Source: an uncultured Arcobacter sp. (GTDB taxonomy: Bacteria; Campylobacterota; Campylobacteria; Campylobacterales; Arcobacteraceae). Taken from it: a stretch of DNA of 26,908 nucleotides. The notes beneath the pieces were generated by a model. The model was not told the DNA's origin, ran no database searches, and saw nothing but the letters and a program-made list of their open reading frames with translations. This document shows, one piece after another, positions 1-6,743 of this stretch. Location: assembly GCA_937860115.1 (NCBI GenBank), contig CALMBI010000124.1:1-26908 (forward strand). The letters are read 5' to 3'. Each line of letters opens with the position of its first letter. Within the stretch, counting starts at the first letter, position 1. The position numbers and the translations under genes were made by a program.

Positions 1-66
1 AAACTCTCAAAAAAAGGGGATCTTTATCTTCCTGGATCTGATAGTTATATTAAAGGGAACCTCTAA
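1..66 (+). pseudogene. C-terminal tail of an unidentified CDS, probably interrupted by an IS end
   Basis: Frame 1 is open from the window edge to TAA at 64-66. Its last 22 residues look coding, with a KKGDLYLPGSDSY segment that resembles the C-terminal part of periplasmic substrate-binding proteins. That resemblance is a weak impression. The last few codons (GGGAACCTCTAA) look like the end of an insertion sequence rather than native coding sequence, so the gene was probably cut by an insertion and now ends on a stop supplied by it. The bulk of the gene lies outside the window, so function cannot be assigned. Confidence 0.35.
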
Positions 67-140
67 AAATTAATCAATTTTCATAAAATTCTCAAATATG
101 CTTCAAGCTTCTCCTTTGTAATGTTTTTCAAAATATTGCA

Positions 141-161
141 AATCCCTTTAATAAAGGGGTT
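141..161 (+). terminator. Short hairpin, possible terminator
   Basis: AATCCCTTT (141-149) pairs with AAAGGGGTT (153-161) across a 3-nt loop, with one G-U pair. The U-tract is weak (TTT, then TGATAG). It lies after the truncated gene and before the transposase remnant. It may end transcription of the upstream gene, or it may have shielded the transposase from read-through. No function is shown. Confidence 0.3.
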
Positions 162-217
162 TGATAGTGCTTTTTAGCTAAAATATCTATTATACTTATA
201 GAAGTAAAGGCTAAAAA

Positions 218-301
218 ATGGCAGGATTATTTGACTACGAATTTCAATTAGAGAAAATCAATAAACATCAACCACCACTACAGAAATTAAACAAGATACT
301 C
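218..301 (+). pseudogene. N-terminal remnant of an IS5-family-type transposase
   Basis: ATG at 218 opens a 38-codon frame ending at TAA 332-334. The first 28 residues (beginning MAGLFDYEF and ending QKLNKIL) match the recalled N-terminus of IS5-type transposases, which continue with an acidic/aromatic DWExF-like stretch. Here similarity stops abruptly near base 301 and the last ten codons look unrelated. The catalytic DDE domain is absent, so the product is inactive. A GGAACCTCTAAAAAT segment at about 56-70 could be the left terminal inverted repeat. No right-hand inverted repeat is visible before ilvC, so the 3' part of the element has been deleted. Confidence 0.6.
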
Positions 302-346
302 TATTTAAGTGGTAGTTCTTTCATTTGGTATTAACTTAAAATTGGG

Positions 347-352
347 TACAAT
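347..352 (+). promoter_or_regulatory. Putative ilvC −10 box
   Basis: TACAAT preceded by GGG, followed by a CGCAAAATTT stretch, 42 bases before the ilvC start. This fits the sigma-70 −10 element of Campylobacterota, where a conserved −35 is usually lacking. The next 35 bases are the probable leader, ending in the Shine-Dalgarno AAAGGGG at 381-387. Confidence 0.5.
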
Positions 353-393
353 CGCAAAATTTAAAAAAATTTAAATCAAAAAAGGGGAAAATT

Positions 394-1416
394 ATGGCAT
401 TAAATGTTTACTATGATAAAGATTGTAACATCGAGTTAATTAAGGCAACAACAGTTGCAATGATCGGATTTGGATCACAAGGTCACGCGCACGCAGAAAA
501 TTTAAGAGATAGCGGTGTTAAAGTTATTGTTGGACTTAGAGAAGGTGGAAGTAGCTGGAAAAAAGCTGCTGCAAAAGGTTTTGAAGTAATGAGCGTTGCT
601 GATGCTTCTAAAAATGCTGATCTTGTTATGATTCTTTTACCAGATGAGTCACAAGCAGAGATCTATAAAAATGAGATAGAGCCAAACTTAAAACAAGGTG
701 CTACAATTGCATTTGGACATGGATTCAATATCCATTATGGAAGAATTATCCCAAGAAGTGATATCAATGTAACTATGATAGCTCCAAAAGCTCCAGGACA
801 CACTGTAAGAAGTGAATTTGTAAGAGGTGGAGGGATTCCTGACCTTATCGCAGTTGGTGCAAATCCAAGTGGAAAAACAAAAGAATTAGCTCTTTCTTAT
901 GCTTCTGCAATCGGTGGAGGAAGAACTGCTATTATTGAAACAACTTTCAAAGATGAAACTGAAACTGACCTATTTGGAGAGCAAGCGGTTCTTTGTGGTG
1001 GAGCAGTTTCACTTGTAAAAGCTGGATTTGAAACATTAACAGAAGCTGGATATGCTCCTGAACTTGCATACTTTGAATGTTTACATGAGTTAAAACTTAT
1101 CGTTGACCTTATGTTCCAAGGTGGAATTGCTGATATGAGATATTCTATTTCTAATACTGCTGAGTATGGGGATTATGTATCTGGAAAAAGAGTTATCAAT
1201 GACTCTTCAAAAGCAGCTATGAAAGAGATTTTAAAAGAGATCCAAGATGGAAGATTTGCAAAAGATTTCATCCTTGAAGGTCAAGCTGGATACCCAAGAA
1301 TGAATGCTGAAAGAGCAAATGCTAGAGCATCACTCATCGAGCAAACAGGTGTACAACTAAGATCTATGATGCCATGGATTGCAGCAAATAAAATCGTTAA
1401 TACTGAAACGAACTAA
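394..1416 (+). CDS. ilvC: Ketol-acid reductoisomerase, class I
   Basis: IlvC converts 2-acetolactate or 2-aceto-2-hydroxybutyrate to the dihydroxy-acid in valine, leucine and isoleucine synthesis, using NADPH and Mg2+. The 340 residues fit the short class I enzyme. The Rossmann motif GFGSQG is at 25-30, followed by the cofactor loop with R49 and S53/S54, which suggests NADPH preference. FGHGFN (107-112) carries the conserved His109. The Mg-binding segment ETDLFGEQ has D192 and E196, and the second acidic set E228/E232 lies in YFECLHELKL. The start is supported by AAAGGGG 7 bases upstream. A hairpin lies directly after the stop. The gene sits beside the DUF610 and dprA genes, an arrangement I recall from Campylobacter. 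Confidence 0.97.
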   Translation: MALNVYYDKDCNIELIKATTVAMIGFGSQGHAHAENLRDSGVKVIVGLREGGSSWKKAAAKGFEVMSVADASKNADLVMILLPDESQAEIYKNEIEPNLKQGATIAFGHGFNIHYGRIIPRSDINVTMIAPKAPGHTVRSEFVRGGGIPDLIAVGANPSGKTKELALSYASAIGGGRTAIIETTFKDETETDLFGEQAVLCGGAVSLVKAGFETLTEAGYAPELAYFECLHELKLIVDLMFQGGIADMRYSISNTAEYGDYVSGKRVINDSSKAAMKEILKEIQDGRFAKDFILEGQAGYPRMNAERANARASLIEQTGVQLRSMMPWIAANKIVNTETN

Positions 1417-1421
1417 TCTTC

Positions 1422-1446
1422 TTCCCTGCAGGCTTTCTGCAGGGGA
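1422..1446 (+). terminator. Hairpin after ilvC
   Basis: CCCTGCAG (1424-1431) and CTGCAGGG (1437-1444) form a perfect 8-bp stem around GCTTT, extended by a T-G and a T-A pair. Only a weak T-rich tract follows (TTATCTTCT), so termination may be partial. Read-through into the next gene, whose TTG start is at 1470, is possible. Confidence 0.6.
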
Positions 1447-1469
1447 TTATCTTCTATAAGAATACAACA

Positions 1470-2639
1470 TTGTCAAATAAAAAAAACAAAAAATCAAGTA
1501 TCTTCTCAAAGCAAAATACGCAATATTATGTAAATGTAGCAGTCGTACTATTTTTTTTAGTACTTGCTGGCGTTTTAGCAAAAATTTTTATTTTTGATAC
1601 AATTAAGCCAGAAGAAGAATTAAAAAAAGAGGTAAGAAAATCTCATAATACCTACAATGAGGCAGAAGAACATCATAAATATGAAGAGAAAACAAAAGCT
1701 TTGGAGATTGAATATTCTGATAGTAATGAAGCCACTAAGCATGAAACAAAAAATGAAGAGCAAAAAATAGTCAAACAAGAAGATAAAAATTTTCATTTTT
1801 TTGATGCTACTACACAACAAAACAATACTGAAAAAAAAATAGTGGAAATGATCGCTTCCCAGCCAACAGTAAAACAAGTAGATACACATAAAGAGCAATC
1901 TGATAAAAAACAAAAAAATGAATCTATCGCAAAAGAAAAGTTAGAAACTACAACCAAAAAAACTAGTGAGAAAAAAGTAGTCACTGGATCAAAAGATGGA
2001 AAAGCTCGATTGGCTATAGTGATAGATGATATCACAACTCAAAAACAGTTTACAAAAATTCAAAATCTTGGGTTCCCTATCACAATGGCATTTTTACCTC
2101 CAACTTCAATGCACAAGCAATCAGCGTCAATCGCACAATCACTACCATTTTATATGGTGCATCTCCCTTTAGAAGCAAAAGATTTTGGCTCAGAAGAGGC
2201 AAATACACTTCATGTTGGTGATGATATTTCTACAATAGAAAAAAGGATACAAGAGCTAAAAACACTCTATCCAAATGCAAGGTATTATAATAATCACACA
2301 GGAAGCAAATTTACACAAGATGATGATGCTATGGATAAATTGATGCAAGTTATGAAACGTCATAACCTTACGTTTGTAGATAGTAGAACAACATCAAAAT
2401 CTGTTGTAAAAAAATATGCTCAAAAATACGGAGTGAGATATATCGGGCGTAATGTTTTTTTAGACAATACACCATCTAAAGAATATATTATAGGGCAACT
2501 TCAAAAAGCGGTAGATATAGCAAAAACGAATGGGAGTGCTATTGCTATTGGTCATCCTTATTCACAAACGATAGAAGCATTACAAGACTCAAAAGAGCTC
2601 TTAAGTGACGTTGAAATAGTACTTTTAAATAAAATATGA
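1470..2639 (+). CDS. Membrane-anchored divergent polysaccharide deacetylase (DUF610/YibQ-like)
   Basis: The 389-residue protein has a basic N-terminus, one membrane segment at about 21-43, a long Lys/Glu-rich low-complexity linker (about 45-175), and a C-terminal domain at about 179-389. That domain carries the signatures of the divergent polysaccharide deacetylase family: AIVIDD near its start, NNHTGSKFT in the middle, and AIAIGHPYSQT near the end. The fold is a NodB-like barrel and the expected location is periplasmic; substrate and activity are not established. Translation appears to begin at TTG 1470, because no ATG lies near and the upstream frame gives no better start. The last codons overlap the dprA start (ATGA), so the two are probably translationally coupled. 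Confidence 0.85.
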   Translation: MSNKKNKKSSIFSKQNTQYYVNVAVVLFFLVLAGVLAKIFIFDTIKPEEELKKEVRKSHNTYNEAEEHHKYEEKTKALEIEYSDSNEATKHETKNEEQKIVKQEDKNFHFFDATTQQNNTEKKIVEMIASQPTVKQVDTHKEQSDKKQKNESIAKEKLETTTKKTSEKKVVTGSKDGKARLAIVIDDITTQKQFTKIQNLGFPITMAFLPPTSMHKQSASIAQSLPFYMVHLPLEAKDFGSEEANTLHVGDDISTIEKRIQELKTLYPNARYYNNHTGSKFTQDDDAMDKLMQVMKRHNLTFVDSRTTSKSVVKKYAQKYGVRYIGRNVFLDNTPSKEYIIGQLQKAVDIAKTNGSAIAIGHPYSQTIEALQDSKELLSDVEIVLLNKI

Positions 2640-3406
2640 TTCAAGCTATAGATTTTCATATAAAAGAATTAGAGGATATGAAACAATATCCACGTGAACT
2701 TTTTTTTATAGGAGATGATTCATTACTCTCTAAACGTAAAATATCAATGGTAGGAACACGAAAACCAAACCAATATACAAAAAATTTCACAGCACAAATA
2801 GCAAAAAAATTATCAGCTAATAAGATAGTGATAGTAAGTGGAGCAGCTATGGGAGTTGATGCTATAGCGCACCAAAATAGTTTGCCTCATACTATAGCAG
2901 TTGTAGCTAATGGGCTTGATATTCACTATCCAGCAATCAATAAAAATCTTATACAGCAAATCGAAAAAGAATCTTTAGTTATAAGTCAATATAGAGAAAA
3001 AAGTGGAGCAAGAGCATATACATTTGTAGAAAGAAATGAGATTGTTGTAGCACTTGGTGAATGTTTGATTGTTACTCAAGCAGATAGAGGGAGTGGCAGT
3101 TTACGTAGTGTTGAATTCGCATTAAATATGGGGAAAAAGATCTATGTTTTACCTCATAGAATTGGTGAAAGTGATGGGACTAATGATCTTTTAGAAAAAG
3201 GTTTAGCTACACCAATTTATGATATTGACCTATTTTTAAAAGATCTTGGAATAACAAAAGAGAAGGAAATTTGTGATCCAATTTTAGATTATTGTGCAAA
3301 AAATCCAACATATGATGAAGCAGTAGTGCATTTTGGTGGAGCAATTTTTGAATATGAACTTTTAGGAAAAATAGTAATTTCAAATGGGATTGTAAAATTA
3401 GGTTAA
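2636..3406 (+). CDS. dprA: DNA-processing protein DprA
   Basis: DprA protects incoming single-stranded DNA during natural transformation and loads RecA on it. The 256-residue protein has the Rossmann-like DprA core: SMVGTRKPNQY (about 38-48), the VSGAAMGVDAIAH loop, AVVANGLDIHYP, and the GSGSLRSVEFAL segment. The C-terminal tail beyond about 210 is short, as in other Campylobacterota, so the winged-helix domain of longer DprA proteins may be reduced. The ATG at 2636 lies inside the last codons of the DUF610 gene. The neighbouring cytochrome gene is unrelated in function. From memory, Campylobacter and Helicobacter carry a YqgF-like resolvase gene after dprA; none is present here. Confidence 0.93.
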   Translation: MIQAIDFHIKELEDMKQYPRELFFIGDDSLLSKRKISMVGTRKPNQYTKNFTAQIAKKLSANKIVIVSGAAMGVDAIAHQNSLPHTIAVVANGLDIHYPAINKNLIQQIEKESLVISQYREKSGARAYTFVERNEIVVALGECLIVTQADRGSGSLRSVEFALNMGKKIYVLPHRIGESDGTNDLLEKGLATPIYDIDLFLKDLGITKEKEICDPILDYCAKNPTYDEAVVHFGGAIFEYELLGKIVISNGIVKLG

Positions 3407-3449
3407 TATTTGTTACTATTACTCTCAATTGATCTAATAAGGAGTTGTA

Positions 3450-3902
3450 ATGAAAAATATCAATCTTACCATGGGATGCTTACTTGTAGTATCATTACTG
3501 TCTTTAAATGGTGCACCTCTAAGAGATGCTCAAACACTCTATCAAGTAAAATGTCAGATGTGCCATCTTTCCCAGTCGCCAAAATCAAAAGAGGCTTACA
3601 ATAAGATGTCTGGTCCATCTATGAATTATGTTATTAAAAATCTCGTATGGGGGATGGAATCAGAACATGATGATATTAAACCTGAAGAGCTCAAAAAAGT
3701 TTCAATCGAATTTATGAAAGATTATATTTTTGCGCCAGATAGAAAGAAAACAAATTGTGAAGATGTTTCATTTGATAAATTTGGTGTGATGCCAAACCTC
3801 AAAGGGTATATAACAGATGAAGAGCTAGATGTAGTCTTGCCATGGATTTACGATAAGTTTAAACCACATAAAGTAAATGGTAAGTGGGAAGTAGCAAAAT
3901 AA
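3450..3902 (+). CDS. Periplasmic monohaem cytochrome c
   Basis: The 150-residue product starts with a signal peptide (hydrophobic core about 7-20, probable cleavage near residue 22). A single haem-binding CQMCH motif lies at 35-39, with H39 as the proximal ligand. M114 in FGVMPNLKG is the likely distal ligand. This is the architecture of small soluble class I cytochromes that carry electrons in the periplasm. The partner enzyme cannot be told from the neighbours. The start has a strong Shine-Dalgarno (AAGGAG) seven bases upstream. The gene ends five bases before the stop codon of the convergent binding-protein gene. Confidence 0.88.
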   Translation: MKNINLTMGCLLVVSLLSLNGAPLRDAQTLYQVKCQMCHLSQSPKSKEAYNKMSGPSMNYVIKNLVWGMESEHDDIKPEELKKVSIEFMKDYIFAPDRKKTNCEDVSFDKFGVMPNLKGYITDEELDVVLPWIYDKFKPHKVNGKWEVAK

Positions 3903-3907
3903 ACTTT

Positions 3908-5458
3908 TTATTCTTTTATCCAAACTTCTTGATTGTGAGAGATTCCAATCAAGGAGTTTGAAACATTTTTTATATCTTTTGAGATCGCTGTAATATCATT
4001 TGGAATATATAAAAATATGTATGGAAGATCATCTGAGATCTCTTTGTAAATCTCTTTGTATATTTTGGATAGTTGTATAAGGTCAGTAGTTTTTTCGCCT
4101 AGTTCAATTTTGTTATCGACACTAGGGTTATTATAATTTACAAGATTAAATCCACCTTTTGTATTACTTGAACTATGCCAAATTGATCTAGCATCAGGAA
4201 GAAGCCCAAGCCCCCAACCAAGTAAAATAGCATCAAATTTTTTAGGTAACACGATAGTATTTAAAAATGCTTGCCACTCTAATACTTTTATTTTGACATC
4301 TATATTTACTTTTTTGAGTTGATGTTGGATAATAAGTGCCGCATTGAGTCTTATTTCATTGTTAGCATTTGTATAAAGAGTAAATGAGAATCTATTCTTA
4401 TTATCATATCCAAGCTCTTTTAAAAGCTTTTGTGACCTTTTTAGATCATACGATGTTGGCTTTACATTTTCATTATAGGCAAATGAACCTGGTAAAAATG
4501 GACCTGTACAAATCTTACCGTGGGAGAAAAATAAGATATCTACCATCTCTTTTTTATCAATAGCAAGATCTATCGCTTTTCGCAATTTTTTATTGTGCCA
4601 TTTTGGATCTTGAAGATTGAATCCAAGATAAGTATAGGCAAAACTTTGCTTTTCATAGATATCAAAGTTATTTTTAAAATCACTTTTGAGTTGTCTATCT
4701 ATTTGAAGAGGTGTTAGGGCACCAAGATCTAGTTTTTTAGCTCCCAACATTGCAAATGATGTTGTGCTATCGGGGACAAATTTGTATTGTATGGTATCAA
4801 TTTTTGGAGCACCATTGTAGTGATGTTTAAAGCTTTTTAAAATTATGTCTTGTGATGGGACAAAGTTTTTGAGTGTGTAAAATCCAGTGCCAATAGGATT
4901 TTTATTGAATTTTGAGCTCATAAGATCTTTTTCATTTTTTAAAATATGATAAGGAATCAATCCTACCATCCAAATATGGAGCGCTTTAAAATATGGTTCA
5001 TTATAGTTAATTAGGAGTTCATAGTCGTTTATTTTTGAAATCTCTTTGACTTTATCAAAATCAGTCGTAAGGGGAGTGAAAATAGCTGGGTTTTTAATCG
5101 TATTGTATGTGAAAATAACATCATCTACAGTGCATTTTTTTCCATCATGCCATAAGACATTTGTTTTTAGTTTTATTTTGAGTTTTGTTGGAGTTATAAA
5201 CTTATAAGTTTCGGCGATATCACATACAACATTTCCATCTTTATCATATTTAAACAATCCACTAAATACAGAGTCACTTATAGTGCTACTAGCACTATCT
5301 GTTGCTAGGATAGGGTTTATTCTACTTGGATTTGAGGAGAGTGAAAGATGAAGAGTTGAAGCGTTTATCTCTTTTGAAAATAGAGTAGAAACTAAAAATA
5401 AAACCAAAAAAAAATGGCAAGAAGAGAAAAATCTTCTTGCCATTTGAATAGATACCAT
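3908..5458 (-). CDS. ABC transporter substrate-binding protein, peptide/nickel family (SBP_bac_5)
   Basis: The 516-residue periplasmic protein fits family 5 extracellular solute-binding proteins (oligopeptide, dipeptide or nickel). It shows the early SSNPSRINPILATDS-type segment and WHDGKKCTVDDVIFTY (about 101-116), then the long two-lobed body. The N-terminus is a signal peptide with R8/R9 and a hydrophobic core at about 16-27; cleavage near A33 is likely. No permease or ATPase gene is adjacent, so the ligand is unknown. The start is 11 bases after the rpsI stop, and the rpsI terminator hairpin encodes residues 5-16. Met6 is an alternative start but its ATG lies inside the hairpin stem and has no ribosome-binding site. 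Confidence 0.85.
   Translation of the reverse strand: MVSIQMARRFFSSCHFFLVLFLVSTLFSKEINASTLHLSLSSNPSRINPILATDSASSTISDSVFSGLFKYDKDGNVVCDIAETYKFITPTKLKIKLKTNVLWHDGKKCTVDDVIFTYNTIKNPAIFTPLTTDFDKVKEISKINDYELLINYNEPYFKALHIWMVGLIPYHILKNEKDLMSSKFNKNPIGTGFYTLKNFVPSQDIILKSFKHHYNGAPKIDTIQYKFVPDSTTSFAMLGAKKLDLGALTPLQIDRQLKSDFKNNFDIYEKQSFAYTYLGFNLQDPKWHNKKLRKAIDLAIDKKEMVDILFFSHGKICTGPFLPGSFAYNENVKPTSYDLKRSQKLLKELGYDNKNRFSFTLYTNANNEIRLNAALIIQHQLKKVNIDVKIKVLEWQAFLNTIVLPKKFDAILLGWGLGLLPDARSIWHSSSNTKGGFNLVNYNNPSVDNKIELGEKTTDLIQLSKIYKEIYKEISDDLPYIFLYIPNDITAISKDIKNVSNSLIGISHNQEVWIKE
5406..5445 (-). terminator. Strong intrinsic terminator inside the binding-protein signal peptide codons
   Basis: On the minus strand a perfect 14-bp stem (5445-5432 with 5425-5412) closes a 6-nt loop and runs directly into T residues at 5411-5406. 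Together with the three T at the stem end this gives nine T in a row. There is no T-run on the plus side, so it acts on minus-strand transcription, that is on rplM–rpsI. It begins 24 bases after the rpsI stop and lies within codons 5 to about 18 of the next gene. Confidence 0.85.
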
Positions 5459-5469
5459 AAAGATACCGA

Positions 5470-5859
5470 TTATCTTTTTGAGAATTGTGTGCTTTTTCTC
5501 GCTTTTTTCTTTCCTGGTTTTTTTCTTTCAACAGATCTTGAATCTCTTGTAAGAAGACCATATGGTTTTAAAATAGCTTTGAAGTTTTCATCATATCTAA
5601 CTAAAGCTCTTGAAATACCGTGTCTTAAAGCGTCAGCTTGTGCAGAGTATCCTCCACCTAAAGTTTGAGCTACGATATTTACAGATTCTAATTGCTTAGA
5701 AACTGATAATGGTTGTTTTACTCTCATTTTAAGAGCTTCGTGACCACCTAGCCACTCATTTAAAGTTTTACCATTAATTGTTAACTCACCTTGACCAACT
5801 TCTAGCCAAACTTTAGCAATAGCTGTTTTTCTTCTACCAGTTGCGTATACTTTTGCCAT
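5470..5859 (-). CDS. rpsI: Ribosomal protein uS9
   Basis: This is the small-subunit protein whose C-terminal tail reaches the P-site tRNA. The 129 residues are a full-length bacterial S9: GRRKTAIAKVW near the start, GGGYSAQADALRHGISRAL in the middle, and the conserved basic end KSTQFSKR. It follows rplM by two bases in the usual rplM–rpsI operon, and the start has a good Shine-Dalgarno (GGGAGAA). A strong intrinsic terminator follows within the next gene. Confidence 0.98.
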   Translation of the reverse strand: MAKVYATGRRKTAIAKVWLEVGQGELTINGKTLNEWLGGHEALKMRVKQPLSVSKQLESVNIVAQTLGGGYSAQADALRHGISRALVRYDENFKAILKPYGLLTRDSRSVERKKPGKKKARKSTQFSKR

Positions 5860-5861
5860 TC

Positions 5862-6284
5862 TTATTCTCCCTTAACTTGTGCAGTATGTGGGTGTTCAGC
5901 ACCTTCATACACTTTTAAATTTTTAAGCATTTTTGCACCTAATTTTGTTTTAGGAAGCATTCCTCTTACTGATAATTTGAATAATTTTTCAGGATTATTA
6001 GTAAGCATATCTGACATTTTGTGAGTTTTAGTACTTCCAAAATATCCAGAGTGTGTAAAGTAATTTTTAGTAGCAAGTTTAGCACCTGTAAATTTTACGC
6101 TTCCTGCATTGATAATGATTACATAATCTCCACAATCAACATTTGGAGTGAAAGATGGTTTATTTTTCCCTCTTAAGATTGATGCAACTTCTGTAATAAC
6201 TCTACCAAAGATTTTATCTTTAGCATCTACTACAACCCAGTTTTTTTGGACTTCGCTTTGGTTTACTGATTTAGTAAATTTCAT
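5862..6284 (-). CDS. rplM: Ribosomal protein uL13
   Basis: This is an early-assembling large-subunit protein. The 140-residue sequence has the L13 signatures GRVITEVASILRGKNKPSFTP (about 27-47), GDYVIIINAG, and the late GMLPKTKLGAKMLKNLKVY segment, with the final EHPHTAQ. It is the first gene of the operon, and the AAAGGAGAA ribosome-binding site lies seven bases before ATG. The 165-base gap upstream probably holds the promoter and a leader. I see AT-rich −10-like matches there but no single convincing one. Confidence 0.98.
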   Translation of the reverse strand: MKFTKSVNQSEVQKNWVVVDAKDKIFGRVITEVASILRGKNKPSFTPNVDCGDYVIIINAGSVKFTGAKLATKNYFTHSGYFGSTKTHKMSDMLTNNPEKLFKLSVRGMLPKTKLGAKMLKNLKVYEGAEHPHTAQVKGE

Positions 6285-6441
6285 CGAGGTTCTCCTTTTG
6301 ATTTTTTTGTTTTACTAAAAAGAAATAGTTGAAGGGATTGCCTTTTTGTAGTTCTCTATAAGTTTGTGCGGAATAGTAGTTAAAATATACTTATAAAAAG
6401 CTTAAATTAAGTGTCTTATAAGATTTATTTGAAAGAAAGAG

Positions 6442-6462
6442 GGCAAGATCTAATCTCTTGCC
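6442..6462 (-). terminator. Hairpin spanning the stop codon of the 67-residue gene
   Basis: GGCAAGA (6462-6456 on the minus strand) pairs with TCTTGCC (6448-6442) around a 7-nt loop containing the TAG stop (6452-6450). A pyrimidine-rich tract (CTCTTTCTTTC) follows. It is a modest intrinsic terminator that would insulate the gene from rplM. Confidence 0.5.
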
Positions 6463-6653
6463 GTATTTATACCTGGATTTTGTGGTGTTCCTACATAATC
6501 TCCTGGATCATTATAAGCAATTTTTAGTCCTACTAAAATCGCACCTACTACCAAACAAAGAATAATAACTTTATTGATTGTACTTCTTTTTTCAGCAGAT
6601 TCTTTTCCATTATAATCGTCAATTTTTGACATAGATGGTTCATTATCGATCAT
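6450..6653 (-). CDS. Small single-pass membrane protein of unknown function
   Basis: I do not recognise a family for this 67-residue protein. It has a charged N-terminus of about 27 residues, one membrane segment at about 28-46 (starting NKVIILCLVVGA), and a short polar C-terminal tail rich in Gly, Asn and Pro. The topology is probably N-in, C-out, judged from the Lys/Arg before the segment. It is very likely expressed: AGGAGGA lies six bases before ATG 6653, a TACAAT −10 lies about 30 bases upstream, and a terminator-like hairpin covers its stop. It therefore appears to be a single-gene unit between the MFS gene and rplM. Confidence 0.7.
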   Translation of the reverse strand: MIDNEPSMSKIDDYNGKESAEKRSTINKVIILCLVVGAILVGLKIAYNDPGDYVGTPQNPGINTARD

Positions 6654-6679
6654 GTGTTCCTCCTGATTAAATTTCGCAG

Positions 6680-6685
6680 ATTGTA
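6680..6685 (-). promoter_or_regulatory. Putative −10 box of the small membrane protein gene
   Basis: On the minus strand TACAAT (6685-6680) is preceded by TG one base away and followed by a TGCGAAATTT stretch very like those after the ilvC and secG −10 boxes. The leader to the ATG at 6653 would be about 20 bases and includes AGGAGGA. Confidence 0.5.
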
Positions 6686-6743
6686 CATCTTTAATCTTAA
6701 AAATATATCTATAAATTATCTTAATTATAAATCTAATTTATTG

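Noticed and set aside
1620..2035. Two minus-strand frames opposite the linker of the DUF610 gene
   Set aside because: They mirror a Lys/Glu-rich low-complexity coding stretch, giving Phe/Leu/Ser-rich translations with no family signature or ribosome-binding site.
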